From the NCBI RefSeq assembly GCF_008329565.1, contig NZ_NPKT01000001.1, forward strand, positions 310,001 to 374,000: a DNA stretch of 64,000 nt, given 5' to 3'. Below, piece by piece: positions 46,275-54,951 of this stretch. The notes beneath the pieces were generated by a model. It searched no databases and was not told the DNA's origin. It worked only from the letters and a program-made list of their open reading frames with translations. This DNA is from Mycolicibacterium sp. P1-5 (GTDB taxonomy: Bacteria; Actinomycetota; Actinomycetes; Mycobacteriales; Mycobacteriaceae). The position numbers and the translations under genes are program-made. The stretch's first letter is position 1. Every line of letters starts with the position of its first letter.

Positions 46275-47504
46275 ATGCCCTCGCGCGAGCTCCCCTACCC
46301 CGTGTTCGACGCCGACAATCACTTCTACGAGCCGAAGGAAGCGCTGACGCAATTCCTGCCGGACAACCGCAAGGGCGTCATCGACTACATCGACGTCCAC
46401 GGCCGCACCAAGATCGTCGTGCGCAACACGATCAGCGACTACATCCCGAACCCGACCTTCGAGGTCGTCGCCCGCCCCGGCGCGCAGGAGGACTACTTCA
46501 AGCACGGCAGCGGCGGCAAGAGCTTCCGCGAGGTCATGGGCAAGCCGATGAAGGCCATCCCCGCCTTCCGTAACCCCGAGGCTCGCCTCGAGGTGCTAGA
46601 CGGGCTCGGCCTGGACTACACGATCATGTTCCCGACGCTGGCCAGCCTGGTCGAGGAGCGGCTCAAGGACGATCCGGACCTGATCCTCGACATCATCCAC
46701 GCGCTGAACCAGTGGATGTACGAGACGTGGCAGTTCGACTACGAGGGCCGGATCTTCTCGACGCCGGTCATCAATTTGAGCGTCGTCGACCGCGCGCTCG
46801 AAGAACTCGAATGGTGCCTGGAGCGCGGCGCGAAGACCGTCCTGGTCCGGCCCGCGCCGGTGCCCGGCTACCGCGGATCACGGTCGCTCGGCCTGCCCGA
46901 GTTCGATCCGTTCTGGGACGCCTGCGTCAAGGCCGGTATCCCGGTCTGCATGCATGCCTCGGACAGCGGCTACGCCGAGTACCTCAACGACTGGGAGCCG
47001 GCCGCGGAGTTCACTCCGTTCAAGCCGACGTCGTTCCGGATGGTCGCGATGGGTAAGCGGCCCATCGAGGACACCATGGCTGCGCTGGTGTGTCACGGTG
47101 CGCTGACCCGTAATCCGGATCTGCGGATCCTCTCGATCGAGAACGGTGCGTCCTGGGTGCCCTACCTGTTCTACCAATTCTCCGACGTCTACTCGAAGAT
47201 GCCGCAGGAGTTCCCCGAGGACCCGATCCAGGCGTTCAAGCGCGGCGTCTATGTCGCACCGTTCTGGGAGGACGACTTCAAGAAGATGTCGGAGTTGTGC
47301 GGTGTCGATCGCATCATCTTCGGCTCGGACTGGCCGCATCCCGAAGGTTTGGCCGATCCGATCAACCTCGTCGACGACCTGGCGGCCCAGGGGTTGACCG
47401 AGGAAGAGCAGCGAAAGGTGATGGGCGGCAACATGGTCGACCTGTTCAAGGTCCCCAACGAGTCGGTCCACAAGCCCGACGTGCCCGCGCTCGTCATCGC
47501 ATGA
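46275..47504 (+). CDS. Amidohydrolase-2 family metal-dependent hydrolase
   Basis: A 409-residue TIM-barrel protein of the amidohydrolase-2 (ACMSD-like) family. Metal-site regions are FDADNHFYEP at the start (a DNH version of HxH), VCMHASDSGYAEYL, and IIFGSDWPHPEGLADP with the late aspartate. Members are decarboxylases or hydrolases of aromatic or ring-opened substrates. It is first in an operon with two acyl-CoA dehydrogenases (ATGA couplings), so it may act on a CoA-linked degradation intermediate. The start has GGAGG upstream. Confidence 0.9.
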   Translation: MPSRELPYPVFDADNHFYEPKEALTQFLPDNRKGVIDYIDVHGRTKIVVRNTISDYIPNPTFEVVARPGAQEDYFKHGSGGKSFREVMGKPMKAIPAFRNPEARLEVLDGLGLDYTIMFPTLASLVEERLKDDPDLILDIIHALNQWMYETWQFDYEGRIFSTPVINLSVVDRALEELEWCLERGAKTVLVRPAPVPGYRGSRSLGLPEFDPFWDACVKAGIPVCMHASDSGYAEYLNDWEPAAEFTPFKPTSFRMVAMGKRPIEDTMAALVCHGALTRNPDLRILSIENGASWVPYLFYQFSDVYSKMPQEFPEDPIQAFKRGVYVAPFWEDDFKKMSELCGVDRIIFGSDWPHPEGLADPINLVDDLAAQGLTEEEQRKVMGGNMVDLFKVPNESVHKPDVPALVIA

Positions 47505-48643
47505 CAGACGTCTCCTCCCCCGAACAGCTGCTGTTCTCGTCGACGACGCAGGCGTTCCTCGAAAAAGAAGGGTCGCTGAGCCGGGTCCGCGAGCTGCACG
47601 CCGCGGACACGTCCTTCGACAGCGCATGGTGGCAGCGGGCCGCCGAGCTCGGCTGGGCCGGCCTGCTGGTTCCCGAAGAGCTTGGCGGCGGCAGTGTTTC
47701 GGGTGACGGCGTGGCCGATCTGGCCTTGGTGGCCGAACAGATCGGGCACAGCGTGGCACCGGGTCCCCTGCATCCGGTCAGTGTCGTGCTGGCAGGGCTG
47801 GTCGAGGCGCCGGACGGGCACGGCGACACCATCGACGCGCTGGTGGCCGGCGAACTGATCGCCTCCTGGGCGGTGTACGAGCCGCGCCGGCCGTGGTCGT
47901 CCCCGCTCCAGCCGGGCGTGACCGCGACGCGCACCGAATCCGGCTACCGCATCGACGGCGTAAAGGACCGTGTCGAGGCGGGCACCGAAGCCGGGGTCTT
48001 CCTGGTGGTGGCCGATCTCGACGGCAGTCCCCGCCAGTTTCTCGTCCCCGCCGACCGCGCCGCGGTCAGCAAACAACACGCCGTCGACATGGTGAAGCGT
48101 TACGCCCGGGTGGAATTCAACGGCGCCGAAGTCGACGAGTCCGCTGTGGTCGGCGATGCCGCGCAGACACCCGCGATCATCGAGCGGCAGCGGCAGGTCG
48201 CCCTGGTGCTGCAGTGCGCGGAGATCGTCGGGATCTTGGACACCGTGCTGGCGATGACGACCCAGTGGATGTTCGACCGCCACAGCTTCGGCAGGCCGCT
48301 GGCGTCCTACCAGGCCCTCAAGCATCGGCTCGCCGATATGAAGATGTGGTTCGAGGCGTGCCGCGCGACCACCGCGGGTGCGGTGGCTGCGGTGTCGGCG
48401 CGCTCGGATGACGCGCCCCTGCTGGCCAGCGTCGCCAAAGCCTATGTGGCCGAACGTGCTCCGGTGATACTGCAGGATTGCGTGCAGCTGCACGGCGGCA
48501 TCGGTGTCACCTGGGAGCACGACCTGCACTTGTTCCTGCGCCGTACCGTCCTCTACCGCGCGCTCTTTGGCACACCCGACGAGCACCACCGCTTGGTGTA
48601 CGCGGCGAGCGCCAAGAATGTTCGACAGGAGGCCTCGGCATGA
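47501..48643 (+). CDS. Acyl-CoA dehydrogenase, first of a pair
   Basis: A 380-residue dehydrogenase-like subunit: GWAGLLVPEELGGGS near the start, QWMFDRHSFGRPLASYQALKHRLADM in the helical part, and LHGGIGVTWEHDLHLFLRR at the end. The pattern resembles FadE29/ChsE2-type subunits that pair with a second dehydrogenase in an alpha2beta2 enzyme. It overlaps both neighbours by ATGA. The substrate is probably a bulky acyl-CoA rather than a plain fatty acid; this is inference. Confidence 0.88.
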   Translation: MTDVSSPEQLLFSSTTQAFLEKEGSLSRVRELHAADTSFDSAWWQRAAELGWAGLLVPEELGGGSVSGDGVADLALVAEQIGHSVAPGPLHPVSVVLAGLVEAPDGHGDTIDALVAGELIASWAVYEPRRPWSSPLQPGVTATRTESGYRIDGVKDRVEAGTEAGVFLVVADLDGSPRQFLVPADRAAVSKQHAVDMVKRYARVEFNGAEVDESAVVGDAAQTPAIIERQRQVALVLQCAEIVGILDTVLAMTTQWMFDRHSFGRPLASYQALKHRLADMKMWFEACRATTAGAVAAVSARSDDAPLLASVAKAYVAERAPVILQDCVQLHGGIGVTWEHDLHLFLRRTVLYRALFGTPDEHHRLVYAASAKNVRQEASA

Positions 48644-49902
48644 CCGACGTTGCGATCTCGGCCACCACCGAATCGGTCGCCGACTTTTCCGCCCGCGCTC
48701 GGGCGTGGCTCGCGGACAACATGCCGCGGGTCGACCCCGACAACCTTCCGGTAGCCCTGCGCGCCGAACAGTCTTCCTGGGACCGCGCCAAGGAGCTCCA
48801 AAAGCGCTTGTACGACGGCGGTTTCGCCGGCCTGTGCTTCCCCCGCGAGTACGGCGGACAGGGCCTGCCGCTGGCCTACCAGAAGGCTTTCACCGCCGAA
48901 TGCCGCGGCTATGAGATGCCGCTGATCCTCAACGTGCCGTCGCTGACCATCTGCGCGGCGACGATTCTCGACATGGGCACCGAAGCTCAGAAGACCGAAC
49001 GCATTTCGGGCGCCATCCGCGGCGACGAGATCCTGTGCCAACTGTTGAGCGAACCCAGCGGCGGATCCGATCTGGCGGGCGTCATCACGCGTGCCGATCG
49101 CGTCGGCGACAAGTGGATCATCAACGGCGCCAAGACCTGGAGCACAAGCGCGTTCGCCGCTGACTACGGCCTGTTGCTGGCCCGCACCGACTGGACCGTG
49201 CCCAAGCACCAGGGTTTGACCATGTTCCTGGTGCCACTGAAATCGCCCGGCATCACCATGCGCCGTATCAAAGAGGTCAACGGCAACGAAGAATTCTGTG
49301 AAGAATTCTTCGACGGGCTCGAACTCGGTGACGACGCCGTCGTCGGCGAGGTCAACAACGGTTGGGAAGTGGCGTCCCGGCAGCTGCACCACGAGCGCCG
49401 TGCGGTCGGCGGTGGGTCGGAGTTCGCCAGCGGCACCGACTCGGACAACGCCGAAGAGATGCCACCGGATCACGTCGCCTATGCAGAACTCACCGGCCAG
49501 GGCGACGACCCCGCCGTGCAGGCGCTTGCCGGTCAGGCGTTGGTCCGCCGCATCGTCAGGAACCAGCTGATCGATCATGTGGGCAGCGCGATCGGCAACG
49601 GTTCGCTGCCGCCCAACGCCGGCACGTTGATTCGCCTGTTCCATGCTGAGACAACTGAATTGGAAGTCGACACCGCACTGGCGATCGCCGGGACCGCCGG
49701 GGTGGTCGACGAAGGCGAAGAGTTGTCCGGGCTGCTGGACAGTATCGGCGTGCGCTATCTGTCGCGACAGACCGGGTCCCTGGGCGGCGGAAGCAGCGAG
49801 ATGGCCCGCAATGTGATCAGCGAGCGCATTCTCGGGTTCCCGCGCGAGTTCGCCGCGGATAAGGGCGTGCCGTTCAATCAGGTCAAGCGGGGCCGCACCT
49901 AG
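48640..49902 (+). CDS. Acyl-CoA dehydrogenase, second of a pair
   Basis: A 420-residue dehydrogenase-like subunit: GFAGLCFPREYGGQGLPLAYQKAF, LLSEPSGGSDLAG (FAD/acyl contact), INGAKTWSTSAFAADYG, and the C-terminal GGGSSEMARNVISERILGFPRE, which resembles FadE28-type partners. With the preceding gene it is likely to form a heterotetramer sharing active-site and FAD residues. It starts at the ATGA overlap and ends the operon; a convergent esterase follows. Confidence 0.9.
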   Translation: MTDVAISATTESVADFSARARAWLADNMPRVDPDNLPVALRAEQSSWDRAKELQKRLYDGGFAGLCFPREYGGQGLPLAYQKAFTAECRGYEMPLILNVPSLTICAATILDMGTEAQKTERISGAIRGDEILCQLLSEPSGGSDLAGVITRADRVGDKWIINGAKTWSTSAFAADYGLLLARTDWTVPKHQGLTMFLVPLKSPGITMRRIKEVNGNEEFCEEFFDGLELGDDAVVGEVNNGWEVASRQLHHERRAVGGGSEFASGTDSDNAEEMPPDHVAYAELTGQGDDPAVQALAGQALVRRIVRNQLIDHVGSAIGNGSLPPNAGTLIRLFHAETTELEVDTALAIAGTAGVVDEGEELSGLLDSIGVRYLSRQTGSLGGGSSEMARNVISERILGFPREFAADKGVPFNQVKRGRT

Positions 49903-49912
49903 ACGCCGACGT

Positions 49913-51217
49913 TCACACTCGCAGGCTCGACACACCGAGGCCGGCGACGCCGTCGTGCGCGAATGACGACCAGTAGCCACGGAGGCGCCTGGCCAGACCC
50001 ACGTCAACGGCGTGGGGTGCGGAGCCGAGCATCGGCGCATCGGCCCAGCGGTCAGCGGAGAACAAGAGTGGCAGTTCGATGCAGTGACAGGCGCGCAGCG
50101 GTGCGCCGGGCGGTGACCAGTCGACGCGATACGTCGCGGCGTTGCCGCCCTTGGATGTCCACGTCCGGGCAAGTTCGTGCGCGGGCTCACCGAAGATCCG
50201 CCGCGTCATGACTGCACTGGCAGGCCGGGTTAGGCCGAGCCGCTGGAGTTGTCGCGTACGCGGGTTCATGGCGATGAACGGGCCGGCATCGTTGCGGGTG
50301 TACCCGACGAGGATCTCTACATGGGACGCCTTCTCGGCGAATCGACGGCTCGTATCGCCGGTGGCGGGCAGTGGTTCCAGACCTGCAATGGGCGCGAACG
50401 GCAGTCCGCCGGCCAGACCGAAGGGTCGTGCGGCTGTCACAGCGGCTGTCTGCGCCGTGAGCAGCGTCTCGACACCTGAGTCCGCGGGTGCGACGTCGCC
50501 GACCACGCCCGCTGCCGCCTCTCGCATCGCCGCTGTCATCGCCTCCCTGCCGGAGCGCAGACCGAGCGGGGCGCTCTGGAGAATGGCGCGCTGGAAAAGG
50601 CCGGCCGTCCCGTCACTGAGAATCACGGCGAGAACCGAGTCTCCCCCCGCCGACTGACCGAAGATCGTGACCCTCGAGGGGTCGCCACCAAAGGCAGCGA
50701 TGTGCTGCTGAACCCAACGCAGCGCGACGATTTGGTCGCGCAGACCCAGGTTGTCGTCACCTTCCGCGCTGGGATTGAGGTAACCGAAGATGCCGAGCCG
50801 ATAGGTGACCCTGACGACAACGACGCGCCCCTCTGCAGCCAGCAGGTCGGGATCGTACTTGGGCGCCTCGCCGCTGCCCGACATGTACGCCCCGCCGTGA
50901 AACCACACCATCACCGGAAGTTTGTGGGCGTTGCTCGGCGCGGTGACGCTGAGTACTTGGCACGCCTCGCTACGAGCAAGCTCATCGATGACCGGACCCG
51001 TCACGAAGTCCAAGCGCGACGGCAGCTGGGGACACGCCGCTCCGCGCAGCGTCGCATCGTGTACGTCGCTGTGCTGCGGAGCAAGGACGGGTGCGGCGAA
51101 TCGTTCGGCGGTCGCATAGACGATCCCGCGCGCGTTGACCAGCATGCCGTCGTCCTCGACGAGTAACGGTCCGCAGCTGGCATCGACGACCCGGTGTGTC
51201 ACTGAATAACCGTACAT
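49913..51217 (-). CDS. Carboxylesterase type B
   Basis: A 434-residue alpha/beta hydrolase with VMVWFHGGAYMSGSG and the nucleophile elbow GQSAGG in FGGDPSRVTIFGQSAGGDSV. The N-terminal 70 residues are shorter and less conserved than in the 41489 esterase. The acid position reads VGYTRNDAGPFI rather than a clear NxDEG, so the catalytic acid is uncertain. No ribosome site is seen at the ATG (51217); a GTG at 51202 is the alternative. Substrate unknown. Confidence 0.83.
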   Translation of the reverse strand: MYGYSVTHRVVDASCGPLLVEDDGMLVNARGIVYATAERFAAPVLAPQHSDVHDATLRGAACPQLPSRLDFVTGPVIDELARSEACQVLSVTAPSNAHKLPVMVWFHGGAYMSGSGEAPKYDPDLLAAEGRVVVVRVTYRLGIFGYLNPSAEGDDNLGLRDQIVALRWVQQHIAAFGGDPSRVTIFGQSAGGDSVLAVILSDGTAGLFQRAILQSAPLGLRSGREAMTAAMREAAAGVVGDVAPADSGVETLLTAQTAAVTAARPFGLAGGLPFAPIAGLEPLPATGDTSRRFAEKASHVEILVGYTRNDAGPFIAMNPRTRQLQRLGLTRPASAVMTRRIFGEPAHELARTWTSKGGNAATYRVDWSPPGAPLRACHCIELPLLFSADRWADAPMLGSAPHAVDVGLARRLRGYWSSFAHDGVAGLGVSSLRV

Positions 51218-51226
51218 CCGAAGGAC

Positions 51227-52243
51227 TTAGAACAGTGTGGGCTGCGACTCCGGCTGCGCGGTCGGCTCCGGTGGCGAAGCAGGCGTGAGCGATCGACGAT
51301 CGCCGGCCAGCTTGTGCTTGGCCACCAACGGCGCGGCCCGCTGCCGCAACATGTCCCGGTAGTCGGCAGGCAGGTAGGCCCCGCGCCGGTACAACTGCCG
51401 GTAGGAAGCAACGAGTTCCGGATGTGAGCGCGCCAGCCAGCTCATGAACACCCCGCGCGTCGAGCTCCGCAGGTGCAGACCGAATACCGTGACACCGGTG
51501 GCACCGGCCGCGGCAATCTGGCCGAGCAGGTTGTCGAGATGGTCGGCGGAGTCGGTGAGATACGGCAGCACCGGCGCGACCATCACGTGACAGTCCAGCC
51601 CGGCGTCGCGGACCGCGGTGATCAGCCCCAGCCGCGCCTGCGGTGACGGTGTGCCGGGTTCGACATCACGGTGCAGATCGGCGTCGCCGACAGCCAGCGA
51701 GATTGCCACTGACACCGGAACCTGTTGTGCTGCAACCGCGATCAGGTCCAAATCACGGCGCAGGAGGGTTCCCTTGGTCAGAATCGACATCGGGGTGCCG
51801 GCATCGGTCAGCGCCGCGATGATGCCCGGCATCAACGTATAACGACCCTCAGCCCGCTGATACGGGTCGGTGTTGGTGCCCAGCGCGACGGTTTCCCGGC
51901 GCCACGACCGGCGGCCCAGTTCCCGGCGCAGTACATCGACGAGGTTGGTCTTCACCACGATCTGGCTGTCGAAGTCCGCGCCGGCGTCGAGTTCGAGGTA
52001 CTCGTGAGTGGGCCGGGCGAAACAGTAGCGGCAGGCATGGGCACAACCGCGGTAGCCGTTGACCGTGTAGGTGAACGGCAGCATCGAGGCGGCGGGAATC
52101 TTGTTCAGCGCCGACTTGCACAGCACCTCGTGGAAAGTGATGCCCTCGAATTGCGGCGTGCGGACGCTCCGGACGAACCCGATGCGCTGCAGGCCGGGCA
52201 ACGCACCGTCGTCGACCGCTATCCCCTGGCCGCTCCACCGCAT
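51227..52243 (-). CDS. Radical SAM protein, Rv2578c-like
   Basis: A 338-residue radical SAM enzyme. The iron-sulphur ligands are Cys67, Cys71 and Cys74 in YRGCAHACRYCFARPTHEY; later parts (TKGTLLRRDLDLI, HVMVAPVLPYLTD) resemble the SplB-related group. The ATG at 52243 (MRWSGQG) is chosen over GTG codons at 52246 and 52261, giving a length near that recalled for Rv2578c (340). A perfect LexA box lies 9 bases upstream. Rv2578c is a recalled LexA-regulon gene, so a DNA-damage role is likely; the reaction is unknown. Confidence 0.9.
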   Translation of the reverse strand: MRWSGQGIAVDDGALPGLQRIGFVRSVRTPQFEGITFHEVLCKSALNKIPAASMLPFTYTVNGYRGCAHACRYCFARPTHEYLELDAGADFDSQIVVKTNLVDVLRRELGRRSWRRETVALGTNTDPYQRAEGRYTLMPGIIAALTDAGTPMSILTKGTLLRRDLDLIAVAAQQVPVSVAISLAVGDADLHRDVEPGTPSPQARLGLITAVRDAGLDCHVMVAPVLPYLTDSADHLDNLLGQIAAAGATGVTVFGLHLRSSTRGVFMSWLARSHPELVASYRQLYRRGAYLPADYRDMLRQRAAPLVAKHKLAGDRRSLTPASPPEPTAQPESQPTLF

Positions 52244-52251
52244 CACTCTAT

Positions 52252-52267
52252 TCGAACGCACGTTCGA
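52252..52267. promoter_or_regulatory. Perfect SOS (LexA) box
   Basis: TCGAAC-GCAC-GTTCGA matches the mycobacterial SOS consensus TCGAAC-N4-GTTCGA at all 12 positions. It sits 9-24 bases upstream of the ATG at 52243 and within the short gap after the upstream gene, so it should control the radical SAM gene only. Confidence 0.85.
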
Positions 52268-52285
52268 TGATCTGTCAATGCCGTA

Positions 52286-52939
52286 TCAGTCGTCGAGCTC
52301 GCCGGCGATGCCGCGTTCAAGCGCGGCCGTCGTTCGATCCGGCAGCACGAGGAGCCCGTCGAGCTCGCCACGGGCCAGGTCATAGGCCCGTTCGCGCTCC
52401 TGTGGGGTGGCGCCGCGGTCGGCGGCGACGCGCAGCAGGCTCTGCGCGCGAGTCATCCGCTGCTGGTCTTGCGGGGAGAAGTCACTGCGCCGGCGCCGGC
52501 GCGCCTCGTTCTCCGCGGCCTCGAACGCGGTGACGTAGGCTTCGACGGCGTCGAGATACTTCTCCGCGGCCTCGGAGTCGCCGGACAGGTCCTCGGCCTT
52601 GCCCGGGCGCAACAGTTCCGCACGCAGCTTGGCCCGGTGGAAGGCCACCGTCACGGGGTCTCGCATGTCGGTCATCACCGGGAAGTCGAGCAGTTTGGCG
52701 GCGTCGAGTTCGTACTCCAGCCAACGGGCGTCGGTGCGATTGTGCTCGTCGATCACCCGTGTGATCGTGCGCCAATGTGCCCCTTGACTTTTCGGGCTAC
52801 CCGAAGGCGCGATCGGAACCCGGTCCCCCGGCTCGTTCTGCCGCTTGAGCGCTGAGACTCCCTTTACGGCGGCATAGATCGCACCGGCGAGCGGCACGAT
52901 CACGAGCAGCAGCTCTACCAACCGGAATATCAGGCCCAC
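52286..52939 (-). CDS. Membrane-anchored helical protein
   Basis: A 217-residue protein with one N-terminal helix (FRLVELLLVIVPLAGAIYAAVKGV) and a long, charged, mostly helical tail (AEKYLDAVEAYVTAFEAAENEARRRRR). It contains no motif I recognise. It lies upstream of the SOS-regulated radical SAM gene on the same strand, 42 bases before that gene's start, but the LexA box lies between them. Homologues appear limited to mycobacteria, from memory. Confidence 0.7.
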   Translation of the reverse strand: MGLIFRLVELLLVIVPLAGAIYAAVKGVSALKRQNEPGDRVPIAPSGSPKSQGAHWRTITRVIDEHNRTDARWLEYELDAAKLLDFPVMTDMRDPVTVAFHRAKLRAELLRPGKAEDLSGDSEAAEKYLDAVEAYVTAFEAAENEARRRRRSDFSPQDQQRMTRAQSLLRVAADRGATPQERERAYDLARGELDGLLVLPDRTTAALERGIAGELDD

Positions 52940-53012
52940 CTGGCCAGGATGCCACCTGGTCAGGCGGGTCCGTCGTCAGGACCGCTTCGACCGGGCGTTC
53001 TTCACGACGCGG

Positions 53013-53441
53013 CTATGACGTCCACTTCGAGAGGTAGCACTGCGGGCTGTACGGCGCGTCCTGCGAGGTCGCGACCTGTCCGTCGATGGAAACCTCGCAG
53101 TGTGCGTTCGGGGCGCCCTGTCCGCCATGCGTAGTACTCGCCACCTGCAGGAATGCCCACTGCGGGTCGGCAAGGGTGGTTTGGAATACCCACGGCGCAT
53201 CCGGGGACACCGTGATTGTCTCGCGCTTCATGAACGGGGTGGAGTCGGCGTTGAAGGCATCTTTGCTGGGCGGTTGGGCCGTCAGGTAGGTGATGGTGAA
53301 GTCGTAGCTTCCACCTGTTGCGAGCGTGTAGGTCACCTGGTGTCCGGTCGCCGGATCGGCGCTCGCCACCGCGCTGGTGCCCGCAACACCGGCAGCCGCC
53401 AATACCAGCGCCGCCCCGACCCTTGCTGTCACATTTCGCAT
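53013..53441 (-). CDS. Small secreted protein with MmpS-like sandwich
   Basis: A 142-residue exported protein. Signal peptide: RVGAALVLAAAGVAGTSAVASA, cleaved before DPATG. The mature part (HQVTYTLATGGSYDFTITYL, then GAPNAHCEVSIDGQVATSQ, ending with CYLSKW) resembles the beta-sandwich with two cysteines of MmpS-type secreted proteins. I chose the ATG at 53441; an in-frame ATG at 53450 is equally possible, and no ribosome site decides. Function unknown. Confidence 0.75.
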   Translation of the reverse strand: MRNVTARVGAALVLAAAGVAGTSAVASADPATGHQVTYTLATGGSYDFTITYLTAQPPSKDAFNADSTPFMKRETITVSPDAPWVFQTTLADPQWAFLQVASTTHGGQGAPNAHCEVSIDGQVATSQDAPYSPQCYLSKWTS

Positions 53442-53530
53442 ATCGGCCATATCGACCACGCTACCGACTTCGTTACCCGTGTCGGCCGCCACCGGCGATG
53501 GCGAATGACTAGCAGGTTAACGAGTTCGTC

Positions 53531-53552
53531 ATACACAGATATGTCACAGAAA
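53531..53552. promoter_or_regulatory. Possible GlnR site upstream of urtA
   Basis: The stretch from ATACACAG to GTCACAGAAAC contains AC-N9-AC (53535-53547) and GTCAC...GAAAC, resembling actinobacterial GlnR half-sites. It lies about 100 bases upstream of urtA. I recall that urtA is GlnR-dependent in M. smegmatis. The match is loose. Confidence 0.28.
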
Positions 53553-53652
53553 CTTATGGGTCCTAACGTCCGGATCGACATCAACGGTGGGTTCGGGGGC
53601 TAATAGCCTGTCGAGACCCAATGCTCTTCCTTCCCAACATGAAAGGGCCGCT

Positions 53653-54915
53653 ATGCAACTCCGGCGTTCCGCATTGAATCGATCGTTCTTGGCGGCGACA
53701 GGCATGGCGGTGACGCTGGGGCTGGCACTGTCCGGCTGCGGCAGTAAGGCCACCGAGAACGACACAGCAAAGTCGGATTCATGCGTCGACACGTCCGGGT
53801 CCAACATCAAGGTGGGTTCGCTGAACTCGTTGTCGGGCACCATGGCCATCTCCGAGGTCACGGTGCGGGACTCCATCAAGCTGGCGGTCGACGAGATCAA
53901 TGCCAAGGGCGGTGTACTGGGCAAGCAGGTCCAGATCGTTGGTGAGGACGGCGCTTCCGACCCGGCGGTGTTCGCGCAGAAGGCTGAGAAGCTGATCAAA
54001 AACGATTGCGTAGCCGCGGTGTTCGGCGGCTGGACCTCCTCGAGCCGCAAAGCCATGCTGCCGGTCTTCGAGAGCAACAACTCGCTGCTGTACTACCCCG
54101 TCCAATACGAGGGCCTCGAATCGTCGAAGAACATCTTCTACACCGGCGCCACCACCAACCAGCAGATCGTGCCGGCCCTGGACTTCCTCAAGGAGAAGGG
54201 CATCACGTCGCTGTATCTGGTGGGCAGCGACTACGTGTTCCCGCAGACCGCGAACCGCATCATCAAGGCGTACGCCGCCGCCAACGGCATCGGGATCAAG
54301 GGCGAGGACTACACCCCGCTCGGCTCGACCGACTTCTCCACGATCGTCAACAAGGTCCGCTCGTCGAATGCGGGTGCGGTGTTCAACACCCTCAACGGTG
54401 ATTCCAATGTCGCGTTCTTCAAGGAGTACACCAACGCCGGGCTTACGCCGCAGAAGATGCCGGTGGTCTCGGTGTCGATCGCCGAGGAAGAGGTCCAGGG
54501 CATCGGCGCACAGAATATCGCCGGCCAGTTGACCGCGTGGAACTACTACCAGACACTGGACAATCCGGTGAACAAGGCGTTCGTGAAGGCGTTCAAGGAC
54601 AAGTACGGCCCGAATCGGGTGACCTCGGATCCGATGGAAGCCGCCTACGTCTCGGTGTACCTGTGGAAGAACACCGTCGAGAAGGGGAAGTCCTTCGACG
54701 TCAAGGCGATTCAGGACAACGCGGGCGGCGTGACGTTCGACGCCCCGGAGGGCCTCGTCACCATCGACGGCGAGAACCACCACATCACCAAGACCGCCCG
54801 GATCGGCGAGATCCATCCCGACGGACTGATCTACACGATCTGGGAGTCCCCCGGCCCGATCACCCCGGACCCCTATCTGAAGTCCTACCCATGGGCCAAG
54901 GGCCTCTCGGCGTAA
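53653..54915 (+). CDS. urtA: Urea ABC transporter, substrate-binding lipoprotein
   Basis: A 420-residue lipoprotein with signal peptide and lipobox ALSGC (Cys29). The mature protein has the UrtA signature GGWTSSSRKAMLPVFE, NNSLLYYPVQYEGLESS, and ends in YPWAKG. It binds urea outside the membrane and hands it to UrtBC. The ATG at 53653 is preceded by GAAAGGG with 5 bases spacing; the longer frame is rejected. First gene of the five-gene urt operon. Confidence 0.95.
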   Translation: MQLRRSALNRSFLAATGMAVTLGLALSGCGSKATENDTAKSDSCVDTSGSNIKVGSLNSLSGTMAISEVTVRDSIKLAVDEINAKGGVLGKQVQIVGEDGASDPAVFAQKAEKLIKNDCVAAVFGGWTSSSRKAMLPVFESNNSLLYYPVQYEGLESSKNIFYTGATTNQQIVPALDFLKEKGITSLYLVGSDYVFPQTANRIIKAYAAANGIGIKGEDYTPLGSTDFSTIVNKVRSSNAGAVFNTLNGDSNVAFFKEYTNAGLTPQKMPVVSVSIAEEEVQGIGAQNIAGQLTAWNYYQTLDNPVNKAFVKAFKDKYGPNRVTSDPMEAAYVSVYLWKNTVEKGKSFDVKAIQDNAGGVTFDAPEGLVTIDGENHHITKTARIGEIHPDGLIYTIWESPGPITPDPYLKSYPWAKGLSA

Positions 54916-54951
54916 GCAGGGGCGAGCGAAGCGACGGGGAATCAGCATCCG

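Noticed and set aside
48553..50190. A 545-codon open frame on the - strand
   Set aside because: It is antisense to the two acyl-CoA dehydrogenase genes and runs into the esterase gene. The composition is low-complexity and there is no start signal.
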